Assembly (NCBI GenBank): GCA_030432455.1 | Contig: JAUIHC010000015.1 | Span: 1 to 16,210 of the forward strand | Length of the DNA stretch: 16,210 bases | DNA from: Phycisphaerae bacterium | GTDB lineage: Bacteria; Planctomycetota; Phycisphaerae; Phycisphaerales; SM1A02 | Direction: 5' to 3' | Shown: piece after piece, positions 1-7,304 of the stretch | How positions within the stretch are numbered: the stretch's first letter is position 1 | Layout: every line of letters starts with the position of its first letter | Notes under the pieces: generated by a model | Told to the model about the DNA's origin: nothing | What the model saw: only the letters and a program-made list of their open reading frames with translations | The model's database searches: none | Made by a program: the position numbers and the translations under genes

Positions 1-2
1 CC

Positions 3-449
3 CTCGGAGGCACCGTCGGACGCATGGCCGCTCCGGCGGCCGGTCTCGGCCGGGTCGATCTGACCCCCGCCGGACGCGAGGATCCGATCTTCCGCGGACT
101 GCCCTGGTACGCCGTGTGGCCGGGATCTCATCAGGACGAGATCACCGAACTGCCACCCGACGCCCGCACCCTCGCCCGCAGCGAGTCCTGTGCCGTCGAG
201 GCGTTCGCCTGCGGCGTGTTCTCCTACGGTGTGCAGTTCCATCCCGAGTGGTCGTCCGCCGCCTTCGTGTCTCGCTGCGAGGCGGGAGGGCTGCTGGGTG
301 ACGGCGACCGGGCTGCACTGGCGGCCGCGATCCGCGATCAGGCCGAGTCGATCGACCGTCAGGCCGCACGATTCGCCGAGAACATCGCCTCGTTCCTTCT
401 CCCCGTCGAACGGGTCAACGCCGGCGTGGCCAAGGACATCCACCACTGA
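3..449 (+). CDS. Class I glutamine amidotransferase-like protein, C-terminal part (5' end outside window)
   Basis: The frame is open from the window edge, so the start is missing; the ATG at 24 is internal to the domain. The reading frame shows a glycine-rich segment (LGGTVGR), then the SHQDEI segment and, at 230-250, VQFHPEW, which contains the catalytic His and Glu of the class I GATase triad. The nucleophilic Cys would lie upstream of the window. Free-standing members of this family resemble the GMP synthase amidotransferase domain and hydrolyse glutamine or gamma-glutamyl amides. The short C-terminal tail after the HPE motif shows no fused synthetase domain, so this is probably a stand-alone amidotransferase; its acceptor cannot be told from the sequence. 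The next gene starts 53 bp downstream on the same strand. Confidence 0.8.
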   Translation, partial: LGGTVGRMAAPAAGLGRVDLTPAGREDPIFRGLPWYAVWPGSHQDEITELPPDARTLARSESCAVEAFACGVFSYGVQFHPEWSSAAFVSRCEAGGLLGDGDRAALAAAIRDQAESIDRQAARFAENIASFLLPVERVNAGVAKDIHH

Positions 450-502
450 CTCGGCCGCGACGGCGGGTTCACCGCGTCACCCTCGACGGGACCGACCGAA
501 TC

Positions 503-1690
503 ATGCACGCGGCCAGCCGATCTCCGGGCGTCTCCATCCGGTGGCTCCGGATCCTCCTGCCGGCGGTCGTGGTCGCGTCCGGAACGGTGGCGCCGGACTC
601 GAGCGCATCGACGGCCATCATTCCGGAACGCCAGGATCAGCCCGCGGCGGCTGGCGAACAGGCCTCGCCATCGATCGACGAGCGTCTCCGTCAGGCCCGG
701 GCCCGGCTGGAGGAGATCCTCGCGGTCGAACCACCGGAGTCGCCGAAGGCCCGCAGCGTCGCCGGTCTCATCGAGATTCTCGAGGCCCATCTCGCGGCTG
801 CGGAGCGGGCCGCCGGATTCGCCGCCGGCATCGAACAGGCGCCTCGAGATCGCCAGGCGGTCGATGACCGGATCGCCGCCGCCGAGTCCGCGGCGACCGA
901 GGCCGTCGAGGTGGATGACACCCTCGCCCTCGAGGAGATCCGAGCGACGGTGGACCGGATCGAGGATCGCCGCGAAGCGCTGTCCGTCGAGACCGCGTCG
1001 CTGAAGGATGCCATCGAACGACGACAGGCCCGTCGCGGCGCCATGCGGGAGGAGACCGCCTCGATCGCCGAGACGGTCTCCCGCTACGAGTCGCAGAGTG
1101 ACGACGAGATCGAGCATCGGGCCGATCGGATCGCCCGACGCCGCGCGGAGCTGGCCGCGATCGACCTCGAGCGACGGTGGTACGACGCGACCGACGACAT
1201 CCTGCGCGACCGCCAGCGGGCGATCGCGCGGGAGTCGGTCCGGGTGGATGCCGAGCTGGCGACGTGGTCGGAACGACTCGTCCGCCTCGAGTCGATGGAG
1301 GCCGAGGCGCGACGCGCCGCGGCGGAGGCGACCGCCCTCGAGCAGTCGGATCCGCTCGCGGCGGCGGTGGCCGCCCGGAATCGCGAGCTGGCCGAACGGC
1401 TGACCACCATCACCGCCGAGGACGATCGGATGCGATCCCGCCTCGACGAGCGTGTCGCGGAGCTGGACGAGCTGCGGCGGAGTCTCGAATCCGACCGCAG
1501 ACGGTTCGCGGGTCGTGTGACCCCGGCCATCGCGACCGTCCTGCGGCAGCGCTCCGCATCGAGACGACGCTCCGTTCGGAAGTCGCGGCGCTTCGGGCGA
1601 GACTCCCCCAGGTCGAACTGGAACGACTGCTCCTCGAGGACGAGCTCTCCCGGCTCGCCGCGCCCGCCGCCGAGGCGGACCGACTCATGA
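503..1690 (+). CDS. N-terminal coiled-coil part of MscS/MscK-type channel (frame broken near 1550)
   Basis: This frame gives a likely signal peptide (WLR followed by a hydrophobic ILLPAVVVASG stretch, then small residues), then about 300 residues rich in Glu, Arg and Ala typical of the periplasmic coiled coil of MscK-like giant mechanosensitive channels. Natural-looking sequence stops at about residue 350 (near 1550). The last 45 codons become Arg/Ser/Pro-rich and look out of frame, while good coiled-coil sequence continues in the next frame (ALRIETTLRSEVAALRARLP). The stop codon TGA (1688-1690) overlaps an ATG in the other frame, forming ATGA. The likeliest reading is one gene of about 1,137 residues, close to E. 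coli MscK (1,120), split by loss of one base. Shine-Dalgarno pairing before the ATG at 503 is weak. Confidence 0.75.
   Translation: MHAASRSPGVSIRWLRILLPAVVVASGTVAPDSSASTAIIPERQDQPAAAGEQASPSIDERLRQARARLEEILAVEPPESPKARSVAGLIEILEAHLAAAERAAGFAAGIEQAPRDRQAVDDRIAAAESAATEAVEVDDTLALEEIRATVDRIEDRREALSVETASLKDAIERRQARRGAMREETASIAETVSRYESQSDDEIEHRADRIARRRAELAAIDLERRWYDATDDILRDRQRAIARESVRVDAELATWSERLVRLESMEAEARRAAAEATALEQSDPLAAAVAARNRELAERLTTITAEDDRMRSRLDERVAELDELRRSLESDRRRFAGRVTPAIATVLRQRSASRRRSVRKSRRFGRDSPRSNWNDCSSRTSSPGSPRPPPRRTDS
1541..1556 (+). other. Frame break inside the MscS gene (-1, one base apparently missing)
   Basis: Upstream codons start at positions with remainder 2 modulo 3, downstream codons at remainder 1. 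The upstream frame reads sensibly up to TVLRQ and the downstream frame becomes sensible from ALRIETT, so the switch falls in this interval. I see no X-XXY-YYZ slippery heptamer in the zero frame here, so a programmed -1 frameshift is not supported. A single-base deletion in the genome or an assembly error fits best. Confidence 0.7.
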
Positions 1691-3915
1691 ACCGGGTCGA
1701 ACCGCCGCTCACCCCGGAGGATCGCGAGCGACTTCGACCCACCCTCGTCTCCCTGCTGGAGGCCCGTCTGGATCAGGCCGGGGAACCGCTGCTTCGATCG
1801 CTCAACCGACAGACCGACGAGCTCAACAGTCTGCTCGAGACCGATCTCACCCTGCTCGACGAGATCTGGAGATACCGCTCGTTCATCCTCGAGCAGACGG
1901 TCTGGGTCCGCGACGAGAACGCCCTCGATTCCGGTCTCGGGCGGCGGATCGTGGAGCAGGCGGAGATCTTCTTCTCCCGATCGGGGTGGCGGGCGACGAT
2001 GGACATCGCCCGGCTCCAGATCGGGGAACGGCCATGGATCCTCGCGCTCGGATTCGGTCCGCTCGCGATCCTTCTCCTGCTGAGACGTCGCATCGCCGTC
2101 CGCATCCGGCTGGCGGGCGATCGGGTGGCACGGGCCTCGACCGACCGATTCCGAGAGTCGCTGCTGGTCGCCGGCTTCGCGACGGCCGATGGGGTCGCGA
2201 TGGCGGCCCCCTTCTTCGCCCTGTCGATGGCGATCGGGGACGACCCGCTCGGCGCGAGGATCGTGATCGCGCTCGACCGCACGCTCGGCTCGCTGGCGAC
2301 GTTCGTCTTCGCGGTCGCCGTGATGGCGTCGGTGATGCGCCGCGGCGGTCTCGCGGAGCGTCATTTCCACTGGAAGCCGCCGACCATCCGGACGGCCCGC
2401 CGATTCGTCTGGTTCGCGGCGGTCGCGGTGGCCTTCGCCTTCGGCGACCGCATGTGCGATCCGCGGGAACTCGATCTCCCCGATCTCGGGCGACTCCTCT
2501 ACACCCCGATCCCCCTGCTCATCGCCGCGTTCTTTGTGGTCACCATCCGGAGCCACGACGACCGCAAGCTCATCGATCAGGCCGCGGGCGGAACTCCGTT
2601 CGCCCGGAGCGGACTCGCCCGGGCCGTCTTCGGGCTGTGCGTGGCGGTTCCGATCATCGCCGCCATCGCCGCGAACATCGGCTGGTATCAGGCGGTCTCG
2701 ATGCTGCAGCGGGCGACGATGTCGACGCTCATCTTCGTGGCCCTGCTGCTGGTGCTGCGGGAAGTGCTCTTCCGCGGGCTCCACGCCCGCCAGCGTTCGC
2801 AGTCGTGGCAGCTGCGACGCCAGCGGGACGAGGGCGAGGATGTGAGCGACGAGGTCGAACATCTCGAGGAGATCGGCGTCCGGACGCGGGGGGCGATCCG
2901 ATTCTGCATGGTCACCCTCGTGCTTCTGGGGATCTGGGCGATCTGGTCGAACCTGCTCCCCGCCTTCCAGGGCTTCCGGGGCGTCGAGGTCTGGACATAC
3001 GAGGCGATGGTCCCCAACGAGGAGACCGGCGTCTCGGAACCGCAGATTCTCGCGGTGACCCTGGGAGCGGTGGCGATGGCCCTCGCCTCGCTGCTCGCCA
3101 CGTTCTACGCGTCGCGGCACCTGCCCACCCTGTTCGAGATCGTCGTGCTCGATCGCATCGGACTCGAACGGGGCGTCCGCTACGCGGCGGTCCAACTGAT
3201 GCAGTGGGTGGTCGTGATCGGCGGCCTCGCCTACTCGTTCTCATTGATCGGCATCACCTGGTCGAGCGTGCAGTGGCTCGCCGCGGGCTTCACCGTCGGG
3301 CTGGGCTTCGGGCTGCAGGAGATCTTCGCGAACTTCATCTCGGGGCTCATCATCCTCTTCGAACAGCCGGTGCGGGTCGGCGATGTGGTGACGGTCGGCG
3401 GCACGACGGGACGCATCTCGCGGGTCCGCATGCGATCGACCACGATCACCGACTGGGACCGGAAGGAGCTCGTCGTCCCGAACAAGCAGTTCATCACGCA
3501 GGAGGTCGTCAACTGGTCGATCGGCGACTCGTGCATCCGGCTGGTGCTTCCGGTCGGGGTCGGCTACGGCGAGGACCCGGACCGGATCAGCGAGTTGCTC
3601 ATGGAGATCGGCGGCGCCGATCCCGGCACGCTCGCGGACCCCGAACCGCACGTCTTCTTCGCCGGCTTCGGCGACAGCGCCCTGCTGTTCGAACTCCGCG
3701 TCTACCTCCCCGACACCGACGGCCTCGTTCCGGTGCGGAATCGACTGAACACCGCCATCAAGAAGGCGTTCGACGCGGCGGGCGTGGACATTCCGTTCCC
3801 GCAGCGGACGGTGCACGTCTCGATGGTGTCTCGGGACGATCCTGACGCGACGAGCGGGGCGCCGATCCCGGTGCCGCCGATCGATCGCGAGGGGCCGTCG
3901 GAGGGACCGTCGTGA
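1687..3915 (+). CDS. MscS-family mechanosensitive ion channel, membrane and C-terminal part
   Basis: Counted from the ATG at 1687 (742 residues), the protein has a short remaining coiled coil and about 11 hydrophobic segments (near 117-134, 162-182, 200-216, 239-252, 272-287, 313-331, 345-360, 402-422, 452-475, 498-520 and the pore helix at 526-558). The pore-lining helix is rich in Gly and Ala (AAGFTVGLGFGLQEIFANF). It is followed by the MscS beta domain (PVRVGDVVTVGG, then VVPNKQFITQEVVNW) and the alpha/beta C-terminal domain. Such channels open under membrane tension to release solutes after osmotic downshock. The ATG at 1687 is only the first start after the frame break; coding quality extends back to about 1545, so the real protein probably includes the 503-1550 segment. 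The stop overlaps the aminotransferase start (GTGA), which implies translational coupling. Confidence 0.85.
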   Translation: MNRVEPPLTPEDRERLRPTLVSLLEARLDQAGEPLLRSLNRQTDELNSLLETDLTLLDEIWRYRSFILEQTVWVRDENALDSGLGRRIVEQAEIFFSRSGWRATMDIARLQIGERPWILALGFGPLAILLLLRRRIAVRIRLAGDRVARASTDRFRESLLVAGFATADGVAMAAPFFALSMAIGDDPLGARIVIALDRTLGSLATFVFAVAVMASVMRRGGLAERHFHWKPPTIRTARRFVWFAAVAVAFAFGDRMCDPRELDLPDLGRLLYTPIPLLIAAFFVVTIRSHDDRKLIDQAAGGTPFARSGLARAVFGLCVAVPIIAAIAANIGWYQAVSMLQRATMSTLIFVALLLVLREVLFRGLHARQRSQSWQLRRQRDEGEDVSDEVEHLEEIGVRTRGAIRFCMVTLVLLGIWAIWSNLLPAFQGFRGVEVWTYEAMVPNEETGVSEPQILAVTLGAVAMALASLLATFYASRHLPTLFEIVVLDRIGLERGVRYAAVQLMQWVVVIGGLAYSFSLIGITWSSVQWLAAGFTVGLGFGLQEIFANFISGLIILFEQPVRVGDVVTVGGTTGRISRVRMRSTTITDWDRKELVVPNKQFITQEVVNWSIGDSCIRLVLPVGVGYGEDPDRISELLMEIGGADPGTLADPEPHVFFAGFGDSALLFELRVYLPDTDGLVPVRNRLNTAIKKAFDAAGVDIPFPQRTVHVSMVSRDDPDATSGAPIPVPPIDREGPSEGPS

Positions 3916-5078
3916 CCGACTCCTCCCGCATCGGCACCCGGCTGCGGCCCTTCGGCACGTCGATCTTCGCGGAGGTGTCGGCCGCCGCCGCTCGGCACGG
4001 CGCCATCAATCTCGGACAGGGATTCCCCGACGAGGACGGCCCGGAGATCGTCCGAAGGGCGGCCGCGGAGGCCGTCATCGACGGCCCGAACCAGTACGCG
4101 CCGCTCGCCGGCCTTCCGGTGCTTCGCCACGCCGTCGCGTCGTGGGTGCAGCGGACGCAGGGCGAGGCGATCGATCCCGACCACGAGGTCACCGTGGTGA
4201 CCGGAGCGACCGGCGGCATCGCCGACGCGATGCTCGGCCTGCTTGAACCCGGCGACGGCGTGATCCTGATCGAGCCCTGGTACGACTCGTATCCGGCGGC
4301 GGTGGCGATGGCGGGGGGGCGGTGCCGCTTCGCGACGCCCGCGGCCCCGAGGTACCGCCTCGACCGGACGGTGCTGGAGGCCGCGGTGGACGACGGATGC
4401 CGCGTGCTGGTGGTGAACTCGCCCCACAACCCGACGGGCCGGGTCCTCGATGACGCCGAATGGGATGCGATCGAGTCGTTCGTGCTGGAGCACGACCTGA
4501 TCCTGATCAGCGACGAGGTCTACGAGTCGCTCACCTACGGCACCCCGCACCGATCCCCGCTGACCCGCCCCGGCCTGCGGGACCGGACCATCGTCGTCTC
4601 CAGCATCGGGAAGTCGTTCTCGCTCACCGGCTGGAAGGTCGGCTGGACGATCGCCGCCCCGGCGCTCACCGACGCCATCCGGGCCGCCCATCAGTTCACG
4701 ATCTTCTCGGTGGCGACCCCGTTGCAGATCGGCGCCGCGACCGCCCTCGGGCTGCCCGAGGCGTCGTTCGAGACCTTCCGAGACAGCCACCGCGAGCGGC
4801 GGGACCTGCTGGTGGACGGTCTGGAGGCCGCGGGGCTCCACCCCATCGTTCCACAGGGCACCTATTTCGTGCTCGCCGACGTGGGGCGATGCGGCGTCAT
4901 CGACGACCGGGCCTTCTGCGACCGCCTTCTCGAGGAGGTGGGGGTGGCGGCGATCCCCACCTCGGCCTTCCACCACGATGGCCGGTCCGGCCCGATCCGC
5001 TTCGCCTTCTGCAAACGGCGAGAGGTGCTCGAGGAGGCCATCACCCGCCTGGCCGGGGCCGCCCGCCTGCTGCCCTGA
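3912..5078 (+). CDS. PLP-dependent class I/II aminotransferase
   Basis: The 388-residue protein has the fold type I aminotransferase signature: SPHNPTG (cofactor-contacting Asn173), SDEVYE (Asp201 and Tyr204), the Schiff-base Lys234 in SIGKSFSLTGWKVGW, and the substrate carboxylate-binding Arg363 in IRFAFCK. The start region (LGQGFPDEDGP) and the KSFSLTGWKVGW motif resemble the kynurenine/glutamine transaminase and methionine aminotransferase (YbdL-like) subgroup; the exact amino donor is not determinable. The start is GTG at 3912, inside the last codons of the channel gene (GTGA overlap), so translation is probably coupled. No functional link between a channel and an aminotransferase is obvious; the operon may be one of convenience. 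Confidence 0.92.
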   Translation: MTDSSRIGTRLRPFGTSIFAEVSAAAARHGAINLGQGFPDEDGPEIVRRAAAEAVIDGPNQYAPLAGLPVLRHAVASWVQRTQGEAIDPDHEVTVVTGATGGIADAMLGLLEPGDGVILIEPWYDSYPAAVAMAGGRCRFATPAAPRYRLDRTVLEAAVDDGCRVLVVNSPHNPTGRVLDDAEWDAIESFVLEHDLILISDEVYESLTYGTPHRSPLTRPGLRDRTIVVSSIGKSFSLTGWKVGWTIAAPALTDAIRAAHQFTIFSVATPLQIGAATALGLPEASFETFRDSHRERRDLLVDGLEAAGLHPIVPQGTYFVLADVGRCGVIDDRAFCDRLLEEVGVAAIPTSAFHHDGRSGPIRFAFCKRREVLEEAITRLAGAARLLP

Positions 5079-5102
5079 CCGGCCATCCCCGTGCCGGCGC
5101 TC

Positions 5103-5130
5103 TTGAAGCGGGCGAGGTTTCCGGTATGCT
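5103..5130 (+). promoter_or_regulatory. Probable promoter of rplU
   Basis: TTGAAG (5103-5108), a 16-bp spacer and TATGCT (5125-5130) form a good sigma-70-type pair. The -10 is preceded by GG, giving GGTATGCT, the same GGTAnnnT form seen at four other promoters in this window. Transcription would start near 5137, leaving a leader of about 80 nt. Confidence 0.6.
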
Positions 5131-5133
5131 TCC

Positions 5134-5196
5134 CGATTCGCCGTGTTTCCGGGCATGGAGTCGGAAGCGGCGAATCGACCTGCGGCCCGAGGCCGC
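5134..5196 (+). promoter_or_regulatory. Structured rplU leader: two hairpins before the Shine-Dalgarno
   Basis: CGATTCGCCG (5134-5143) pairs perfectly with CGGCGAATCG (5168-5177), and inside it TTCCG (5147-5151) pairs with CGGAA (5162-5166). A second hairpin follows: GCGGCC (5182-5187), CGA loop, GGCCGC (5191-5196). The Shine-Dalgarno GGAG (5206-5209) comes just after. Ribosomal protein genes often carry leader RNAs bound by the encoded protein to repress translation; that this is such a site is inference. The predicted transcription start (about 5137) would trim two or three base pairs from the first stem. Confidence 0.5.
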
Positions 5197-5215
5197 CCTC
5201 ACTTCGGAGAACACC

Positions 5216-5533
5216 GTGTACGCCATCATCGAGGACAGCGGAACCCAGATCATGGTCCGAGAGGGCGATGTGATCGAGGTCGATCTCCGTGAGGAGACCC
5301 CCGACACCGGGTCCACGCTCGTCTTCGATCGTGTGCTCGCGATCGGTGGAGAGTCGGCGGCGGTCGGCACCCCGTACGTCGGGGGCGCCAGCGTCTCCGC
5401 CGAGGTGCTCGGCGAGATCAAGGGCGACAAGGTCATCAAGGTGATGTACAAGCGTCGCAAGGGCATGCGTCGCAAGAGCGGCCACCGCCAGCGGTATCTG
5501 AGCGTCCGCATCGGCGCCATCACCGGCGGCTGA
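5216..5533 (+). CDS. rplU: Large ribosomal subunit protein bL21
   Basis: The 105-residue product begins YAIIEDSGTQIMVREGDVI and contains VLAIGG, GTPYV and the basic tail MYKRRKGMRRKSGHRQRY, all typical of bL21, which binds 23S rRNA domain VI. The start is GTG at 5216: it aligns with the family's N-terminus, and GGAG at 5206-5209 lies 6 nt upstream. Longer in-frame extension upstream runs through the promoter and leader and is not coding. In many bacteria rplU is followed by rpmA (bL27); here it stands alone, closed by a terminator and facing a convergent gene. Confidence 0.95.
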   Translation: MYAIIEDSGTQIMVREGDVIEVDLREETPDTGSTLVFDRVLAIGGESAAVGTPYVGGASVSAEVLGEIKGDKVIKVMYKRRKGMRRKSGHRQRYLSVRIGAITGG

Positions 5534-5558
5534 GCCCCCGGCATCCTGAAGAACGACG

Positions 5559-5592
5559 CACCGTCCGCGAGCCTGCTCGTGGACGGTGTTCA
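5559..5592 (+). terminator. Rho-independent terminator after rplU
   Basis: CACCGTCC-GCGAG (5559-5571), CCTG loop, CTCGT-GGACGGTG (5576-5588) forms a continuous 13-bp stem, then TTCATT. One pair (5567 with 5580) is G-U only on the plus strand, favouring rplU as the main user, but the stem also sits just past the convergent oxidoreductase stop. Confidence 0.7.
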
Positions 5593-5606
5593 TTGGGTGA
5601 TCGGCC

Positions 5607-6584
5607 TCAGACGCGATCGAGCATCCGACGAACGCGTTCGATCGCTTCGGGCTCGCCGGTCCGGGCGCTCAGCATGCAGGCTTCACAGACCGCCAGCAGG
5701 TCGAGGGTCGCCTCGGCCGGCCGCACCGGCACCAGACCACGGACGATCGCATCGATGGACTCCGCCAGATCCTCGGCGGGCTCGGTCTGGCGGGGTGGTC
5801 CCGGCGGTTCGAACTCCACGGTGCCCCCCTCGGCATCCGACCAGTCCATCCCGTCATCCACCACCCGGAGGCGGCCCGCGGCCCCGTGCAGGGAGACCGA
5901 CCGCTGATGCCTTCCGCCATCCGCCCCGACCGAGACCGACGCCGCGCGGCCGTCCGGATAGCGGGCGATCGCGAAGAGTCGGCGGATCGGGGCTTCGGAG
6001 ACGCCGATCGGTCGGATGCCGCACGCCTCCACGACCGCGGGCAGTCCGAACCACGCCGAGAGCAGGTCGAAGGCATCGAGAAGTCGGGTGGTCAGAAGCC
6101 CGTCGGGACCGGGACCCGTGATTTCGATGGACGCCGACGCCGGCGGGCCGAAGGTCTCGGCCGCCTCCAGAAGTCGTCGCCCGCGTCGCAGCCCCCGGAA
6201 CCAGGGAATCGGCAGGGGGAGGGGTGCATTGCCCGGAAGCGGGAACGACTCGTCCAGAAAGGCGGAGAGTCCTCCCGGCCGCACCGCCATCGAGAGCAGT
6301 GGGCGGTCATGAGCCGCCGACATGACGGCGGTCAGCTCGTCGGCGGGGATCCGCCGCTCCGGGTCCATGAGTACGACCGCGTCGATGCCGGTCGTGGCGG
6401 CCAGTTGCCGAGGATCGTCGAGATGCGGAATGCCGAGCCTGGCCGCGAAGTCCACGGCGTCCGCCGTCGGCCCTCCCAGGGCGACGATCGTCAGGCGGTC
6501 GTCGGACGCCAGCGCGGCACAGGCTGGGAGCAGGGCATCCCCGACCCAGCAGGCGATTCGCACACGTGTCCGGTCTCCACCCAT
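5607..6584 (-). CDS. Degenerate Gfo/Idh/MocA-like oxidoreductase
   Basis: The 325-residue product has an N-terminal Rossmann-like half (VRIACWVGDALLPA, then LTIVALGG and IDAVVLMDPERR) and a C-terminal half ending with a family-like segment (LDLLAVCEACMLSARTGEPEAI). Functional members normally carry GxGxxG for NAD(P) binding and a catalytic Lys in an EKP motif. Here the first glycine motif is replaced by CWVGDA, and the EKP position appears as VRP (SMAVRPGG), so dinucleotide binding or dehydrogenase activity may be lost. I chose the ATG at 6584 because a GGTAGCAT -10-like element lies 8 nt upstream; upstream reading runs antisense into rnpB. There is no Shine-Dalgarno, so the mRNA may be leaderless. 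The assignment rests mainly on the C-terminal half. Confidence 0.65.
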   Translation of the reverse strand: MGGDRTRVRIACWVGDALLPACAALASDDRLTIVALGGPTADAVDFAARLGIPHLDDPRQLAATTGIDAVVLMDPERRIPADELTAVMSAAHDRPLLSMAVRPGGLSAFLDESFPLPGNAPLPLPIPWFRGLRRGRRLLEAAETFGPPASASIEITGPGPDGLLTTRLLDAFDLLSAWFGLPAVVEACGIRPIGVSEAPIRRLFAIARYPDGRAASVSVGADGGRHQRSVSLHGAAGRLRVVDDGMDWSDAEGGTVEFEPPGPPRQTEPAEDLAESIDAIVRGLVPVRPAEATLDLLAVCEACMLSARTGEPEAIERVRRMLDRV

Positions 6585-6592
6585 CGCCGGGA

Positions 6593-6600
6593 ATGCTACC
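6593..6600 (-). promoter_or_regulatory. -10 element GGTAGCAT of the oxidoreductase gene
   Basis: On the minus strand GGTAGCAT ends 8 nt before the ATG at 6584, so the transcript would begin at or next to the start codon. No clear -35 hexamer is visible 16-18 bp upstream. The same octamer occurs at 8866-8873 before the glycosylase. Confidence 0.5.
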
Positions 6601-6650
6601 CGGAGGCCGGGATCACCGAGTCGGTCACGGCCCCGGCGGCACGCGCGTGC

Positions 6651-6656
6651 TACAGT
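6651..6656 (+). promoter_or_regulatory. -10 element of rnpB
   Basis: TACAGT sits about 7-10 nt before the 5' end of the RNase P RNA inferred from its P1 helix. It is divergent from the oxidoreductase promoter about 50 bp away. No convincing -35 is seen. Confidence 0.45.
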
Positions 6657-6660
6657 CCTC

Positions 6661-7053
6661 CTCGGCGAGCGGGCGATCGCGCCTCCGGATCTCCGGAGGT
6701 GAGGAAAGTCCGAGCACGACAGGATGACGGTGGTGGGCAACACCCACCGGCCCGTGGACTGCGGGTCAGGGACAGTGCCACAGAGAACAGACCGCCGATG
6801 CGACCTCGGTCGCAGGCAAGGGTGAAACGGTGCGGTAAGAGCGCACCGCCCGTTCCGGTGACGGACGGGGCACGGCAAACCCCACCGCGTGCAAGCGCAA
6901 GCAGCTCGGAGCGACGGCTCGCCGTCGCACCCGTGATCCGCGGGTCCGAGCGGGTGGCGTGCAGGAGGTCGTCGGCGACGGCGGCCCCAGAGACATGATC
7001 GCCTCGCGGGAGGCTCGCTTCCCGCGAACGGAACTCGGCTTACAGCTCGTCCC
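6661..7053 (+). ncRNA. rnpB: RNase P RNA (M1 RNA), bacterial type A
   Basis: The catalytic RNA of RNase P matures tRNA 5' ends. Conserved blocks appear in order: GAGGAAAGTCCGAGC (about 6700-6714), ACAGTGCCACAGAGAACAG (from about 6775), GGTGAAACGGTGCGGTAAGA (from about 6820), GGCACGGCAAACCCCACC (from about 6870), a GGT in the L15 region (6953-6955) that would pair with the tRNA CCA end, and the 3' block GAAC...CTCGGCTTACAG (to about 7044). The ends were set by the P1 pairing CGAGC (6666-6670) with GCTCG (7045-7049); exact termini are uncertain by a few bases. It is flanked by its own -10 element and a terminator hairpin. No protein gene overlaps it convincingly, although a minus-strand coding-like stretch enters its last bases. 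Confidence 0.95.
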
Positions 7054-7263
7054 AGTCCACGCCCCGGTCGCTTGCGGCCGGGGCGGTCTCTTGGATGGAA
7101 TCCTCCGACCACCAGATCGAGCCGACTCCCGCGTGACCCTCTGGATCACCGCAACCGCCCGCACCAGCGACGCGTATCCGTGGCGTTCCCTCCGGTCGAT
7201 GGGATGCATGTTGTGGACGGCAGCGGCACTGGCCACACCATCTTGTTTTTTCAAAATGTCCAC
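7040..7263 (-). pseudogene. Short coding-like stretch with one frame break, unknown function
   Basis: From GTG at 7263 the minus strand reads VDILKKQDGVASAAAVHNMH, then DRRERHGYASLVRAVAVIQRVTRE; the frame then has to slip by one base at 7126 to give VGSIWWSEDSIQETAP and end SDRGVDWDEL with TAA at 7042-7040. Both parts show protein-like residue mixes, and by hand count about 85% of third codon positions are G or C, with about half at second positions, as in the real genes here. A single missing G at 7126 (GAG-GTC read as GAGTC) would restore a protein of about 75 residues. An internal ATG (NMHP) is an alternative start. It overlaps the 3' end and terminator of rnpB on the other strand. I do not recognise the family. 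It could be a small gene with a sequencing indel, a decaying gene, or chance. Confidence 0.35.
7060..7090 (+). terminator. Terminator-like hairpin after rnpB
   Basis: CGCCCCGG (7060-7067) pairs perfectly with CCGGGGCG (7078-7085) across a 10-nt loop, followed by GTCTCTT. The T content after the stem is modest. It begins 7 nt after the estimated 3' end of RNase P RNA. Confidence 0.55.
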
Positions 7264-7270
7264 TTGATGC

Positions 7271-7298
7271 TTGCCTTCTCAACGGCCCCCGCGACAAT
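7271..7298 (+). promoter_or_regulatory. Possible promoter of the structured region
   Basis: TTGCCT (7271-7276), a 16-bp spacer and GACAAT (7293-7298) resemble a sigma-70 promoter placed just upstream of the first hairpins. It lies next to an unusually AT-rich patch containing a T6 run (7246-7251). It does not have the GGTA form seen at the other promoters of this window. Confidence 0.4.
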
Positions 7299-7304
7299 GA
7301 GGCC

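Noticed and set aside
1541..1556. Programmed -1 ribosomal frameshift in the MscS gene
   Set aside because: No slippery heptamer was seen in the right frame and the family is not known for frameshifting; an indel is simpler.
1084..3195. Long minus-strand open frame opposite the MscS gene
   Set aside because: Antisense shadow: the plus strand encodes recognisable membrane and MscS domains over the same bases.
7212..7251. Second terminator before the structured region (TGTGG/CCACA stem plus T6)
   Set aside because: The stem is only 5 bp with a 16-nt loop and lies 8 nt from the T-run, so it is weak; noted only as an AT-rich oddity.
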